Assembly: GCA_023213395.1 (NCBI GenBank) | Contig: CM041465.1 | Location: 138,701,741-138,765,740, forward strand | Direction: 5' to 3' | Source of the DNA: Cycas panzhihuaensis | Lineage: Eukaryota; Cycadophyta | DNA length: 64,000 nt | Part shown: one piece after another, positions 10,010 through 20,759 of the stretch | How the letters are laid out: every line of letters starts with the position of its first letter | Position numbering within the stretch: the stretch's first letter is position 1 | Program-made: the position numbers and the translations under genes | Notes under the pieces: model-generated | Database searches by the model: none | Told to the model about the DNA's origin: nothing | Seen by the model: the letters and a program-made list of their open reading frames with translations, nothing else

Positions 10010-11888
10010 TTTACTGAAGAAGGCATCTTGAATATTTCATGTTTGCAAGTGGGTTTCCAAACCCTTAGTGACGACCTTTACTCTCCAAAGGCAATCCAAA
10101 GTCAAATTTGGCTCTTCTTCTATAGATTCTCCTTATTTCAAAGTGTTTGTGGGCCTGAAGTTATCATATTAATCTTTTAGAATTTTTTCTAAGATAAATT
10201 TGTATTTGCAATAGAGAAAGGACTTAGAATACACTATATGCCTTCATTTTCCTACAAATAAAAATTATTTTTGCATGCTTTCTCAATTAATCTATAGGTA
10301 CATAGGGTGATTTACCTCTTATAGCTCTAGAATTTGTTTATCTTTGCCAGTGACTGCACACTAAGCAAAGGCAAATTTTTCACTGGTTTTGGTGATTTTT
10401 TTACCAAAAAAAATCGTTTTTTCATTACATCTTGTTCGTTTGATCTGAAGCACCCTAAACCTATGTCTGTGTTGGGAGATCACTTCTAGAGGAAAAGACA
10501 AAGTCCAAAACCCTCTATTTGTTGTATGACTACCATTTTGTGCTCCATGGTTGTGCACCCTTTTAAAAGGTTCTTTTGCTTCGTTCTCATTGTATGATGC
10601 ATCTCAACTCCTGAAATTTGAGAGATATCATTGTTGGGGCAATTGACCCTCCACCTAAATATTCTCTGCGATCAGATGCGCGATCTCTGAGAAATTTGCA
10701 TCTATGTGATTTCGTGGTCGCCCGGCCATTGTCGTTCGAGCATTTCTAAAATATTTTGATTTTCATACTTTGGAAAATAAACTTTAAATTATATAAAAGG
10801 GAATATTTCTTGAATACACCTTTTAATACTTTTTATTTCTTAAAGTTCACTCATATCACCCATTTTTTATTAATATTTCACCATTCAATAAGCAAAATTC
10901 ATCTTTTCTTTTATTATTTTAAGTCCTTTTTACACATAAAAAAGTTTGCGAGTGTAAAAATTAGCTCAAAACTAATGATTTTTCATTCATTTATGTACTT
11001 TTTGTGAAAATTTTACATTGTACTTGATTTTATAAAGCTCCCTATGTAGTGACCTTCATGCCCTAAGCCATAAAAAGAGCTCAAAATCACTTTTTTTTAA
11101 TAAAAATCACTTTATTTGGAGCTGGTTAGGACTATTTCAAACTCTTGACATTGTTGTGGTGGCTTGTTCCCTTAGCATACTTCATTAAAATTAGTATTTT
11201 GTGGTTGTTTCTTCACGTTAAAACAAAATCATTCAAAGCATAATAATCAATCTAACATCTCTTCATTTGGCACTTAATATTTTTTTGCTTTTTTTAAGTA
11301 CCCTTTGCAACCTTTTAAGTGTTCTTATAAGTATTCAATTTGCTTCATTTGAAGCCCTTTTGTATTGAGTTTTTATCAAGCATTGTAAAGCAACATTATC
11401 ACTCACTCAAACAATTTATCTTAAGTTCACTTTAACCATTAAAAAAAATTGCTTAAAAATCTTGTTGGAGAGACCCGAAAAATATTCAAACTTTGCCTTT
11501 AAAAATCTCAAACTTGGTGCATTCCCTATTAGATCAACTGACCGTACGGTCAATGCACGACAATTGACATTCATCTTGGAAAAAAAGAAGTTCGAAAAGG
11601 GTGTTATTAGGGTTGTGAATCCCAAGGAAAACACAATACGACCATGTAAATCAATCCCACCTCACTTGTACTAAAATTAACTTGACCAACTATTGGATCT
11701 ATCTAGAAAGATCAAGATTGGACCAACTCTTTGCCTAGCCCTCCACCTCTCATTACTCTCTTCAGTTGTTGGATCATCCTTGTAAGATCAAGGTTGTTGG
11801 TGTGTTAGAAGATGAAACTTAAGTAGCAAAAGCCTTCTGTCTCCAAGTCATCTGCTAGCTTCAAGAACTCTTAAACAACTTTAACATC
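10010..11888 (+). other. Leader of RE4
   Basis: About 1.9 kb separates the primer-binding site from gag. It is AT-rich with many T-runs (10750-11420) and no supported gene. At 11540-11551 lies GACCGTACGGTC, a perfect 12 bp palindrome with a GTAC core. Frames of 60-83 codons here (for example 10756-11007) are low-complexity and are not called. Confidence 0.6.
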
Positions 11889-12070
11889 ATGTATACTCTC
11901 AATATGCTCAATGCATATACTATCAATCTAAATGGACAAGATAACTTTCAAGAGTGGAAAAGACAAACCAAAATTTTGTTGATTATGAATGAATTTTGGA
12001 GCTTTGTATCTAGGACCAATCCCAAGCATGTTCCATATAAAAGTCCACTTGATGAGAATATTATTATTCA

Positions 12071-12909
12071 ACTCGATCTTGGCCGTTGCCACTTGGGTTG
12101 GGTGTGATGTATCCCCCTCATTGGGTTGATTTCTCACATTCTTGGGTCTGGTTGCCACTTGGTTGAATGCGAGATGTCCCCTTCATGGGGTTGATTTCCC
12201 ACGTTCATGGGATATGATGGATATGTGTGTGTGTGTGATTTGTCCCACATTCATGAGTTGGCCAGAATCTCACATGAATATAAGATAAAACACACCCCTA
12301 CAGTTTTGCCAATTTGGAAAGAGCCTTTGAGGGTGAGAAGCCCGAAACATGCGATACAGTGCAACCACACCGATCCACATTGCTCTCCAGTACTAATAAA
12401 TGCTTAGAAAAGTTGATTATTGATGATTCATGTGATTGAGTCTGTGGCTCCCCTAGTGCTGCACGCCTTAATGTTCTCTCATATTTCCTAATACTCTATC
12501 TTGGCCGTTGACACTTGGGTTGGGTGTGATGTATCCCCCTCATTGGATTGATTTCTCACATTCTTGGGTTAGGTTGTCACTTGGTTGGATGCGAGATGTC
12601 CCCTTCATTGGGTTGATTTCCCACATTCATGGGATGTGGTGGCTGTGTGTGTGTGTGTGTGATTTGTGCCACATTCATGAGTTGGCCAGACTTTCACATG
12701 AATATAAGGGAAAACACACCCCTACAGCTTTGCCAATCCGGAAAGAGCCTTTAAGGGTGAGAAGCCCGAAACGTGCGATACAGTGCAACCACATCGATCC
12801 ATGTTGCTCCCCGGTACTAACAAATGCTTAGAAGGGTTGATTATTGATGATTCATGTGATTGAGTCCCTGGCTCTCCTAGTGTTGCATGCCTTAATGTCC
12901 TCTCATATA
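12071..12909 (+). repeat. Two tandem copies of a 422 bp unit inside RE4 gag
   Basis: Copy 1 (12071-12492) and copy 2 (12493-about 12909) align throughout at a 422 bp offset. Each holds two degenerate sub-repeats of about 62 bp (GCCACTTGG...TTGATTTC...CACATTC...GGG), a (TG)n run (12223-12237; 12643-12661) and a block AGCCCGAAACRTGCGATACAG. The unit does not belong to copia gag and I do not recognise it. Frames such as 12508-12831 arise only because the unit is duplicated. Confidence 0.8.
12242..12284 (+). promoter_or_regulatory. USE-like box and TATA-like box in the 422 bp unit
   Basis: GTCCCACATTC (12242-12252) matches 9 of 11 positions of the plant snRNA USE, with TATAAG beginning at 12279, 26 nt further on. 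Copy 2 has GTGCCACATTC (12666-12676) with the same 26 nt to TATAAG (12703). Plant Pol III-type snRNA promoters use a shorter spacing than Pol II types, so the layout is suggestive only. No snRNA body or clear T-run terminator follows. Confidence 0.3.
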
Positions 12910-13470
12910 GCCTTTATTCATATGATTAAAGATACAAACGTTAATCAACATATTGCTTATGCTCATATATCTAAAGAAGCTTGGAATACTTTGATTTCAT
13001 TATATGAAAGGCAAGATGATGCTCACATTGTAATAGCTAAGGCCAACTTGTTTACATTGATATATGTTGAACCTGTGACTACTTTCTTATCTTCTATTAA
13101 AGAAATCAATAATGAGTTAACTACACTTCGCAAACCAGCTTCTAATGAAGACCTTGTTATTACCATTGTTCATGCACTTCTAAGGGAGTACAATGACTTC
13201 ATCTCATCAGTTCACACAAAATACTACACATGACACAATGACTTTCACCCAACTTGAAAGTCTTCTACTGTGGGAGGAGCAAATCTACTCACAACAGAAT
13301 GAACCTTCTACCTCGAGAGCTTTCACAATGAAGTACAAAGCCAAGCAGAATCTCAAACCAAATCTTCACAAACAATTTGGGAACATAAATATTAACATAT
13401 CAAAAGCTAATATCATATGTCATTATTGTAGCAAAATGGACCACATTGCACCTGAGTGTTGAAAAAGACA

Positions 13471-15012
13471 ATCTGCCATGCAACAACAATAGTAATTCCA
13501 GCAACCAAGACAACTGCGACAACAACAACCACCACCACGACAGCAACAACAACCCCCTAGACCAAATTGAGGAGGATTTCGAGGTCACAGAGGAAGGGAG
13601 AGCTTTAGAGATGGCAATTAACACCACACCAATCAATTTGCTATTGAGGACAAACTATTTTGTGCTTATCACAACACACATAGTTACAGCACATGGATTA
13701 TTAATTCAAGAGCATCTCAACACATGACTGGTGATGAGAGTTGCTCTATGATGTTAAAGAAGGAAGAGGGCAAACAATTACTTTTGGAAACAATGAGACA
13801 GTTCAAATATCTAGAGTGGGCAAAATTGTCTCCTCTCATTCTCCAACTTGCCTTACTTCCAGATTTTCCACAGGTGATGCCTACTTGGTACCTTCTATGC
13901 ATAAAAGCCTCTTATCTGTTAGTCAATTGGATAAACAACAAATGAGCATATTGTTTAAACGTGGAAAATGTAGTATTAGTGACAAAAATAATCAAGTGGT
14001 TGCCATTGGTCATGAAAACCATGGCCTTTACAAATTAGATGCTTCAAATATTACACTTGATACTACTCTAACATATTTTATCGCTCAATCCATGACCAAA
14101 GACCAACTTTGGCATAACAGACCAGGCCACTTGATCCTAGACAACATCAAAATGATGTTTAGCAAAAATATGGTGTTTGGACTTCCAAAGAGATCATCAT
14201 CAAAATGTCTTTATAAAGCATGTATTATAAACAAATAACATCGAGAGCCTTTTCCAAAAAACAAAGCATGGCGTGCATCACAACCTTTGCAGTCGGTATA
14301 CAAATTTATGTGGACCTATGTCCACATCATCTCTTAGAGGAGCTTTGTACTACATCACTTTCATTGATGATTTGTCACACAAGGTTTGGGTTTACTTCAT
14401 CAAACACAAATTTGAGGCATTAGAGAAATTCAAACTTGAGGTAGAAAATGAGTCAAATTATTCAATCAAAATGTTGAGATTTGACAATGGAGGTGAATTT
14501 ACCTTAGGAGAGTTCAACCAGTTCTATAAAAACTATGGAATCAAAAGACAACTCACTGCTCCACACACACCTCAACAGAATAGAGTATCTAAGAGGATGA
14601 ATAGGACTTTGGCCAACAAAGCCAAAGCCATAATGCATGCAAAAGAGCTTCCTCTTTCCTATTGGGTAGAAGCATTCCGCACAATAACATGTATACCCAA
14701 TAGGAGCCCTACTACTACTACAGTCACTGATATCACACCAAAGGAGGCTTGGTATGGTAAAAAGCCAACTATAAGCCATTTGTGTACTTTGGGTGCATTG
14801 CTTATATGCATATTCCCCAACAACAAAGAAAGAAGTTGGATGATAATAGTCTCAAATGTATTTTCATTGGTTACTACTCTCTTAGCCACAAAGCATATAG
14901 AGTGTATGACCCCATTGCCAAGAAAATGCGTATATCTAAAGATGTAATCTTTGATGAGGATAATGAGATGGAACCAACATCCATCCATCCTCCTTTTGAC
15001 AAAGGCAAGTAA
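13471..15012 (+). pseudogene. pol: RE4 protease and integrase (broken, catalytic residues lost)
   Basis: The protease motif is WIINSRASQHMTG (about 13697-13735): the usual DSG is NSR. Then come MHKSLLSVSQLDKQQMSILF and a pre-integrase part with LGHL-like PGHLILDNI and C-x(4)-C changes. The integrase core has YTNLCGPMS (first Asp now Asn), RFDNGGEFT (second Asp kept) and NRVSKRMNRT (Glu now Lys). Frameshifts lie near 13740, 14230-14280 and 14780. The frame ends in a Ser/Pro linker, after which the RE5 LTR starts. Confidence 0.8.
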
Positions 15013-15110
15013 ATTGTTGAGGACTTCCTTCCCTCACCACGTTCATCATCGGCTCCTATCACTTCTTCGTCCACTTTTGCTCCATCTTCATCAATAACTC
15101 TGCTTGACCC

Positions 15111-15405
15111 TATTAAGAGTTAATCTTTAATGTGTCTAGGATGTCTAAAGGTTATTAATGTGTAGTCCTTAAGGGGTATTATGTCATGGCCTATAGGTTA
15201 GCATTAGTGTTAACATTAAGGGTCCAATAGAAGTGTTGTGTCAAGTCATTAAGTGTGCGTAAGCACATCTTTATATGTAACACCTAATTGGTAGGTGAGG
15301 CAATTGCCAATTATGGTTGGAGGAGTTCGAGGTAGACAATATTATAAAAATGTACTCATCTCCATTCAATAAGTGAATAGAAGATTTGATATCCATGTTT
15401 TAACA
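15111..15405 (+). repeat. 5' LTR of RE5 (295 bp)
   Basis: It is shorter than the alpha LTRs of RE7 (405 bp) and RE9 (382 bp), and the CCCACATG box is not visible. Assignment to alpha rests on the first 40 bases and on the end (CCATGTTTTAACA before the primer site, close to CCATGTTAAAATCTAACA in RE7). Confidence 0.6.
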
Positions 15406-15417
15406 TGGTATCAGAGC
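15406..15417 (+). other. Primer-binding site of RE5
   Basis: TGGTATCAGAGC, an exact match to the plant initiator Met-tRNA 3' end, directly abuts the LTR. Confidence 0.85.
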
Positions 15418-16806
15418 AAGATGATGTGACTGATGCTGCACACAAATTAAAGAAGGTTGAGAAGAACAGAGTGACATAAACCATAATTGTGTCTCCACTA
15501 TGTAATCTATTGTTTGTTGTTATTGAGATTACCATCAGTCTGTATGGTTGAGATGTTGTTTTAGTTGCCTTTGCAAGAGACATTGCCAAAGGTATCTTAC
15601 GAACAGCCATATGAAGGTGGCAGAGTCAGAGTGTGAGGAACAATCATAGCTTGCGTAGATTAAAATCAAACATCTCGCAGAGGAGTGTATTACATTCTTT
15701 ACAAGTCGTTGACCTTCTTGTGTTAACGGAGTTGCAAAAGCAAGTTTGTATAGGTCACAGCCACCGTGAAGGTAAAGATAGGTGGTTTCATGTTGTAGGT
15801 CAATGAAGAAATCAGAAGTGTCATCATAGTCTCCTAAAACCATATGTTAATCAATTCTAAAAGAAAAGGAGAACGAGAGGCCTCTCGCGTTAGAAGACAT
15901 TATATCTAAAATATGTGTGTTAGTTGTTCCATTAATTATAGCCGACTCCATTGAAATTGCACCAAGTACGCAGTTGGTCATTGACCCCGACCAATATGGT
16001 TCTCTACATAGAAGGAGAAGACAGGTCAGAAATAGACTCCATCAATCTTGAAGATCTATGAGATGTTACCATCCAAGATGCGGTATTGGGATTCAAGGCC
16101 CAAAATTCTGGAATTATGATGTTAGGATGAAAATAAGAGGAGCCAATGAGTTTTCATTCTCCATCTTCTTAGTTAGTTGGTGCTAAATACAAATGCGTGC
16201 AAGAGTTGTGCCCTAATTTGAGGATTTGCAATAGAGGAGAGTTGTGTAGATAGTAAATTGGAGCCCCAAGAAGCCTTGACAAAGGGCTTTGGAGAAATCA
16301 TTGAAGGAAACAATTATTTATAGCAGGTGACGTGAGGATGCATGTAGACACAGGTCGCAGGCAAATGCCAGTCGATCAAATCTACATAACTGAGTGTAAA
16401 CATAGGTTGACGTTACAAACTAGGGAGATGCTTGACTTAATTTCAAGCAAGTGCAAAGGTATTTCTTAATAATATTGCACCTTTTGCTTAAAGTTGTTCG
16501 ATATCTTTTAAATTACCTTTGAGAGTGAAAAAGAGACAGTGTATTATGAAATGCAATAGTACCCCAAATATATTGCGGGAGGCATCTTTTATGATGTTTG
16601 TTTGAGGCGAGATTCTTTGCTATATTGAGATTCTTTTGTGATGACGATTTGATGAGGCGCATGCATAAGGCATTTGGCTTCGCAGAGATATAATCATTTA
16701 TGAAGACAAGAGGATAAGATAAAATTCAAGCACAAATATATCCACAAAAAAATTTCCAATCAATGTAATGAGGATTAAACGCAAATATGAATATGGAAAC
16801 AAAACC
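15418..16806. other. Interior of RE5, no recognised gene
   Basis: About 1.4 kb without gag, pol or any family I recognise on either strand. The longest frame (15535-15843, minus) has no domain signal. A non-autonomous element or a very long leader would both fit. Confidence 0.45.
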
Positions 16807-17043
16807 TGTCAAAAGTTACTCAGATAACAGATGAAAGTACTTGATTGATTATTAGATAGAGCTCTGGAGAATAAATACACTTAGGGTTTGTAACTCCCAT
16901 TGAACTAATTGTAACGGACACTTGCCAATGTGACACTTGGCTAACACGTGTCCACATATGTGACTTAAGTTACATTAATGATTTGTACATAAAAACTTCC
17001 CTTGAGTCCCTTTATTCCCTAGGTGAAACATTATATCCTAACA
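16807..17043 (-). repeat. 3' LTR of RE6 (237 bp)
   Basis: It begins TGTCAAAAGTTACTCAG and ends TATATCCTAACA in plus reading. It is nearly identical to 35204-35440 with scattered substitutions and has the same length. The purine tract (CCCTCTTTTAATG as its complement) follows on the right. Confidence 0.9.
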
Positions 17044-17970
17044 CCCTCTTTTAATGTTTTATCCCTTTTAAACCTATCTTTTCCTAGAGGCTTTGTTAAT
17101 ATATCAGCCAATTGATCCCCTGTTGGGCAGTAGACAAGATCAACCTCCTTGTTTTGAACTTTTTCTCGAATAAAATGATGATGTACTTCGATGTGCTTAG
17201 TTCCAGCACGAAGTATTGGGTTCCTAGCTAGCTTGACAGTGCTTTGGTTATCACAGTAGAGTGTTGTTGGTCCCTTTTGGGGCAGATTTAGATCTCTTAG
17301 GAGTTGCCTTAGCCATATTGCTTTAGTGGTTGCACTAACTGCTGATTTGTACTCTGCCTTTGTAGATGATACAACTATTGTTGCTTGTTTTTTGCTGCTC
17401 CAAGATATTGGTGTTGTGCCCAAGAGAAAACAATGTCCATTGTTAATATATCAGCCACTTGATCCCCTATTGAGTAGTAGACAAGATCAACCTTCTTGTT
17501 TTGAACTTTTTCTCAAATAAAATAATGATGTACTTCGATGTGCTTAGTTCTAGCATGAAGTATTGGGTTCCTAGTTAGCTTGATCGTGCTTTGGTTGTCG
17601 CAGTAGAGTGTTGTTGGTCCCTTTTAGGGCAGATTTAGATCTCTTAGGAGTTGCCTTAGCCATATTGCTTCAGTGGTTGCACTAACTGTTGATTTGTACT
17701 CGGCCTTTGTAGATGATACAGCAATTGTTGCTTATTTTTTGTTGCTCCAAGATATTGGTGTTGTCTCCAAAAAAAAACAATGTCCATTGGTTGATTTCCT
17801 TTGTTCTTTATCTCCTACCCAATCTCCTACCCAATCTGAATCACAGAATCCTATCAATTGAAGAAATTTTTCCTTTGGGAATATCAGTTTCAATTATTTT
17901 GTTCCTTTTAGATATCTCAATATCTTCTTTGCAGCTTTCCATTGTCTTGTTCTGGGTTCCTGCATGTATC
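17044..17970 (-). pseudogene. pol: RE6 RNase H, partly duplicated
   Basis: Minus-strand RNase H similarity includes ISWSSKKQATIVVSSTKAEYKSAVSATTKAIWLRQ, YCDNQSTVKLARNPI, AGTKHIEVHHHFIREKVQ and ADILTKPLGKDRF (17423 down to about 17070). The same region is repeated at 17442-17788. Upstream parts (WKAAK-like sequence and RYMQEP near 17930-17970) end exactly where the RE7 LTR starts; the RT continues at 25783. Confidence 0.85.
17095..17788 (-). repeat. 347 bp tandem duplication in RE6 RNase H
   Basis: 17095-17441 and 17442-about 17788 align base for base at a 347 bp offset, with scattered substitutions. 347 is not a multiple of three, so the duplication breaks the frame. Confidence 0.9.
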
Positions 17971-18375
17971 TGTTAGATTTTAACATGGAAAGCATTCATC
18001 ACCAACGATATCCAACAATATCAATAAGCAAAACAAAACTTGTATTAACATAACACAAATAAGATAACATCAGAACACTCGTGCATCATAGACTCAACAT
18101 GAGTCTTAATGATGACTTCATTACATACACTACCTCAACTACCTTTAAATACAAAATAGGTGGGAGATCATACAAGAGATGTGATCCATGTGGGACAAAT
18201 ACCTTTAACCTAGCCAATGACATTACAACAACTAACTAACCAATGAACTTTTATCTTCCCACATAATATTATAATAATGAATGACTCTTGGACTCTAATA
18301 CTTAAGACTATGACTATTGATCCTAAGACACACTTTACTTAGACACATATAACATTAAACATTATACTCTTAACA
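17971..18375 (-). repeat. 3' LTR of RE7 (405 bp)
   Basis: It runs from TGTTAGATTTTAACATGG to CTCTTAACA in plus reading, followed by CCTCCCCTTAATG, the complement of the purine tract. It aligns with 20197-20550 plus 25738-25782. Confidence 0.9.
18144..18196 (-). promoter_or_regulatory. USE-like box and TATA-like box in the RE7 3' LTR
   Basis: On the minus strand GTCCCACATGG (18196-18186) is followed after 34 nt by TATTTAAA (18151-18144). The 5' LTR copy has the same box (20422-20412) and a better TATATAA (20377-20371), again 34 nt apart. Confidence 0.5.
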
Positions 18376-18639
18376 CCTCCCCTTAATGTTTAATGTGGAG
18401 ACTAACAATAACTTGACAAGACTGACATAAGACTTGACTTTGAATTTCCACCTCCTAAGTCTTGGAACTTTTCTGAGAATGATGTCATAAGCTTTGTCTT
18501 CAGCGAAGAAGCTGTAAAACCTGTATGTTGTGTCTGCTATGTTGCCTCCTGTTTCCTGTTTGATGATTCTTTCTGTGTGTTCCCAGTGAAGGTGTGGTCT
18601 TCTTGGATCAAACATGATTATATGTGATTTCAACTCCAT
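18370..18639 (-). CDS. Alpha-family terminal ORF in RE7 (unknown function)
   Basis: An 89-codon minus-strand frame ends just inside the 3' LTR, whose first bases supply the stop. The stretch YRFYSFFAEDKAYDIILRKV, then PRLRRWKFK, aligns with the end of the RE9 ORF (HYRVEDHDHTQDMVFKTFPK, then SRQWRFK). Spacing to the purine tract is similar in both. It resembles no copia Gag or Pol domain that I know. Its preservation in two elements suggests a family-typical segment, coding or not. The start codon is uncertain. Confidence 0.45.
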   Translation of the reverse strand: MELKSHIIMFDPRRPHLHWEHTERIIKQETGGNIADTTYRFYSFFAEDKAYDIILRKVPRLRRWKFKVKSYVSLVKLLLVSTLNIKGRC

Positions 18640-20184
18640 GAAACAAGTAGTCTCCTCCTTGTTTGTCTTTAAGTCAGCTAGGATGATTGACTTTTCGAGC
18701 CATTGGTCACCTCCTTGAAATGAACAGACCCCTTCTATAGATGCTATAGAGTTTGCTCACACAATTCTTCACACCTCTGGTTATGGCAACATCCAACAAC
18801 AGTAAGAGATCCCTTCAAGGGTTTGCACAACTATCTTGCACAGGCTTTCCTTGGCCAACTCTTAGTCTTCAACACACCTCAGCCTGGCAAAGCCGAACTC
18901 TGCAACAATGGCTGCTAGCTATCCTTCACTGTCAAATATACTTGATACAATAGGTGTTGTCCCATCTGCACACCATCTATCAACAGGCCAAGGGATTTCC
19001 AACGACCCAATAACGAATCACCTGACCAGGAGTGGTAGTGCAAGGAAGTATATTCTGTCAAGGTTTTGCATGAACATTCAAAACCATGTGCCCCCTATAA
19101 TTACAGGAGGTCCCTCTTTGCCAGAACTTGAATGTTTATATTGTCCATCTGATATAGACTGGAATCATCATAAGAACCCACACATAACCACATTCAAAAT
19201 ACAAAAAATCCTCAAATAATATGCAGTAGAAATTCCAAATCTGATCGCCTAAAATGGCATGGGAAGAGTTCGTATAGCATCTATTGATAAATTATTTGTA
19301 GATGGCTTTAAGTGCTGCAAAAGAGACCCAAAATGCCTGAGCGATCTTTCGTCCATTCTCCTACTCATCGTTTCTGTAACGTTATCTGAACCATACGCAA
19401 TAAGCCCTCCTAACAGGCCCTAACATCTGCCTCTGCCTCTACGATGAGTCCAAGCCGTAAGAAATTATTATTTTTAAGAATGAGAAGATTTCGGTAATAT
19501 GGTTGGTTGTAATTCGTGTGATTTTCCGAAGGTGGAGATCAGCTAAATATAATTCCTTCTTCAAGACTCATATACAGATCAGATAGTGGGTTTAAAATAG
19601 AATTCCTATCCAGGGTATAAACCCTAACGAGCACTGACTGTCTAGGTTTCCCAGAAAGCTCCTCCTCCTTTGTGACTTTAGTTATGAGACCCCCAAGATG
19701 GTTGTCTAACGGTGATCATTCTTCTACACAGAAATTTGAGCTATAGTGCCTTCATATTGCAGCAACTGGATTTTTTGAATAGTTACCCCTAATGATTGAA
19801 GCTTCCAACTGAATATTATGATTAGTACTTAATAGTTACCAACAAACACATACTTTTACTAGTATAAACGGGTTTCAACAGTGAGCAATTCAAAATAACA
19901 TGTTGCCCTTTGTTTTATAAATTCCTAAAACCCCTTTTCACTTTCAAGCAGAATCCAATGTTTAACAAATTCAAACCATTCACATGTCATTAATTTTCCA
20001 TCAATCACAAAGCAAAGGAATAATATTACCCGAAAAAATTTGTTTCGCATCAACACTTGGCACACTTTGCAACAATGATGTCCTTGGGATTTCACCTTTC
20101 CACCTCAAACCGATAATCAACCTAACGGAGCCACCTCTTATCAAAAACTTGGCGAACCTACACAACAGCCTTAACATGCAACCT
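18640..20184 (-). other. Interior and leader of RE7
   Basis: No protein domain is seen on either strand. The part next to the primer site (about 19930-20184, minus reading) matches the RE2 leader. The middle holds no feature I can name; + strand frames such as 18908-19219 have no support. Confidence 0.5.
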
Positions 20185-20196
20185 GCTCTGATACCA
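20185..20196 (-). other. Primer-binding site of RE7
   Basis: The minus strand reads TGGTATCAGAGC directly after the end of the 5' LTR, a perfect initiator Met-tRNA match. Confidence 0.85.
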
Positions 20197-20550
20197 TGTT
20201 AGATTTTAACATGGAAAGCATTCATCACCAACGATATCCAACAATATCAATAAGAAAAACAAAGCTTGTATTAACATAACACAAATAAGAGAACATCAGA
20301 ACACTCATGCATCATAGACTCAACATGAGTCTTAATGATGACTTCATTACATGCACTACCTCAACCACCTTTATATACAAAATAGGTGGGAGATCATACA
20401 AGAGATGTGATCCATGTGGGACAAATACCTCTAACCTAGCCAATGACATTACATCAACTAACTAACCAATGAGCTTCTATCTTCCCACAAAATATTATAA
20501 TAATGAATGACTCTTGGACCCTAAGGACTATGACTATTGACCCTAAGACA
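20197..20550 (-). repeat. 5' LTR of RE7, larger part (split by RE8)
   Basis: Matches 17971-18375 up to CCCTAAGACA, where RE8 begins. The remaining part of the LTR is at 25738-25782. Confidence 0.9.
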
Positions 20551-20744
20551 TGAAGAGCAAGTAAAGAATCTGAATTGCCTCTAGATGTGATTGTATTAGA
20601 TACAAGTAATATATTTATACATGAAGTACAATGTAATTGACATACAAGATGACGACACATGCCATACACTTGTCACCAAATATGAAAAGAGGGAATGTGA
20701 CCCTCAATGTGTAGAAGTCCTAGGTGAAACATTATAATCTAACA
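20551..20744 (-). repeat. 3' LTR of RE8 (194 bp)
   Basis: It runs from TGAAGAGCAAG to ATAATCTAACA, and aligns with 25536-25732 apart from a small difference near 20572-20580 and scattered substitutions. The complement of the purine tract (CCCTCTCTTAATG) follows at 20745. Confidence 0.9.
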
Positions 20745-20759
20745 CCCTCTCTTAATGTT

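Larger units (their letters stand above)
11889..13470 (+). pseudogene. gag: RE4 gag, split by a tandem insert
   Basis: Gag starts at 11889 with MYTLNMLNAYTINLNGQDNF...W and matches the RE3 Gag start. It is open to about 12070 and then interrupted by two copies of a 422 bp unit. It resumes near 12895 with FIHMIKDTNVNQHIAYAHISKEAW, LTTLRKPASNEDLV and LLREYNDFIS, and changes frame near 13195. The zinc knuckle (HYCSKMDHIAPEC, about 13420-13460) keeps the spacing but reads D where Gly is usual. A Gln/Asn-rich tail follows. Confidence 0.75.
9352..15110 (+). mobile_element. RE4: copia element, 3' part not visible
   Basis: It has a 645 bp 5' LTR, a primer-binding site, a long AT-rich leader, gag split by a tandem duplication, protease and integrase. 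The integrase linker is cut by the RE5 LTR at 15111. RT, RNase H and 3' LTR of RE4 are not found in the window. The LTR is homologous to that of RE15 (start, GTGATAAAGTACACACCCA block, and ACACTTGTCAAACATCC or AATCATGC repeats). Catalytic residues of protease and integrase are mutated. Confidence 0.8.
15111..16806 (+). mobile_element. RE5: alpha-family element, 5' part
   Basis: The LTR (15111-15405) begins TATTAAGAGT, aligning with TGTTAAGAGT in RE7, so the terminal G is mutated. It ends TTAACA. A perfect primer-binding site TGGTATCAGAGC follows at 15406-15417. The interior to 16806 has no copia protein. RE6 is inserted at 16807. The 3' LTR was not found, so the element is incomplete or its remainder right of 35440 is unrecognisable. 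Confidence 0.65.

Noticed and set aside
12355-12365. GCGATACAG block as a possible U6 snRNA remnant
   Set aside because: Only about seven bases resemble U6 (GATACAG). The flanking U6 sequence is absent.
12207-12831. Frames of 66 and 107 codons in the 422 bp repeat
   Set aside because: They recur only because the unit is duplicated, and they run through the TG run and sub-repeats. There is no domain signal.
20185-20196. Sequence matching the end of Met-tRNA, possible tRNA gene
   Set aside because: Only 12 bases match and they abut an LTR, so it is a primer-binding site. The same applies at 15406, 35192, 46943 and 54598.
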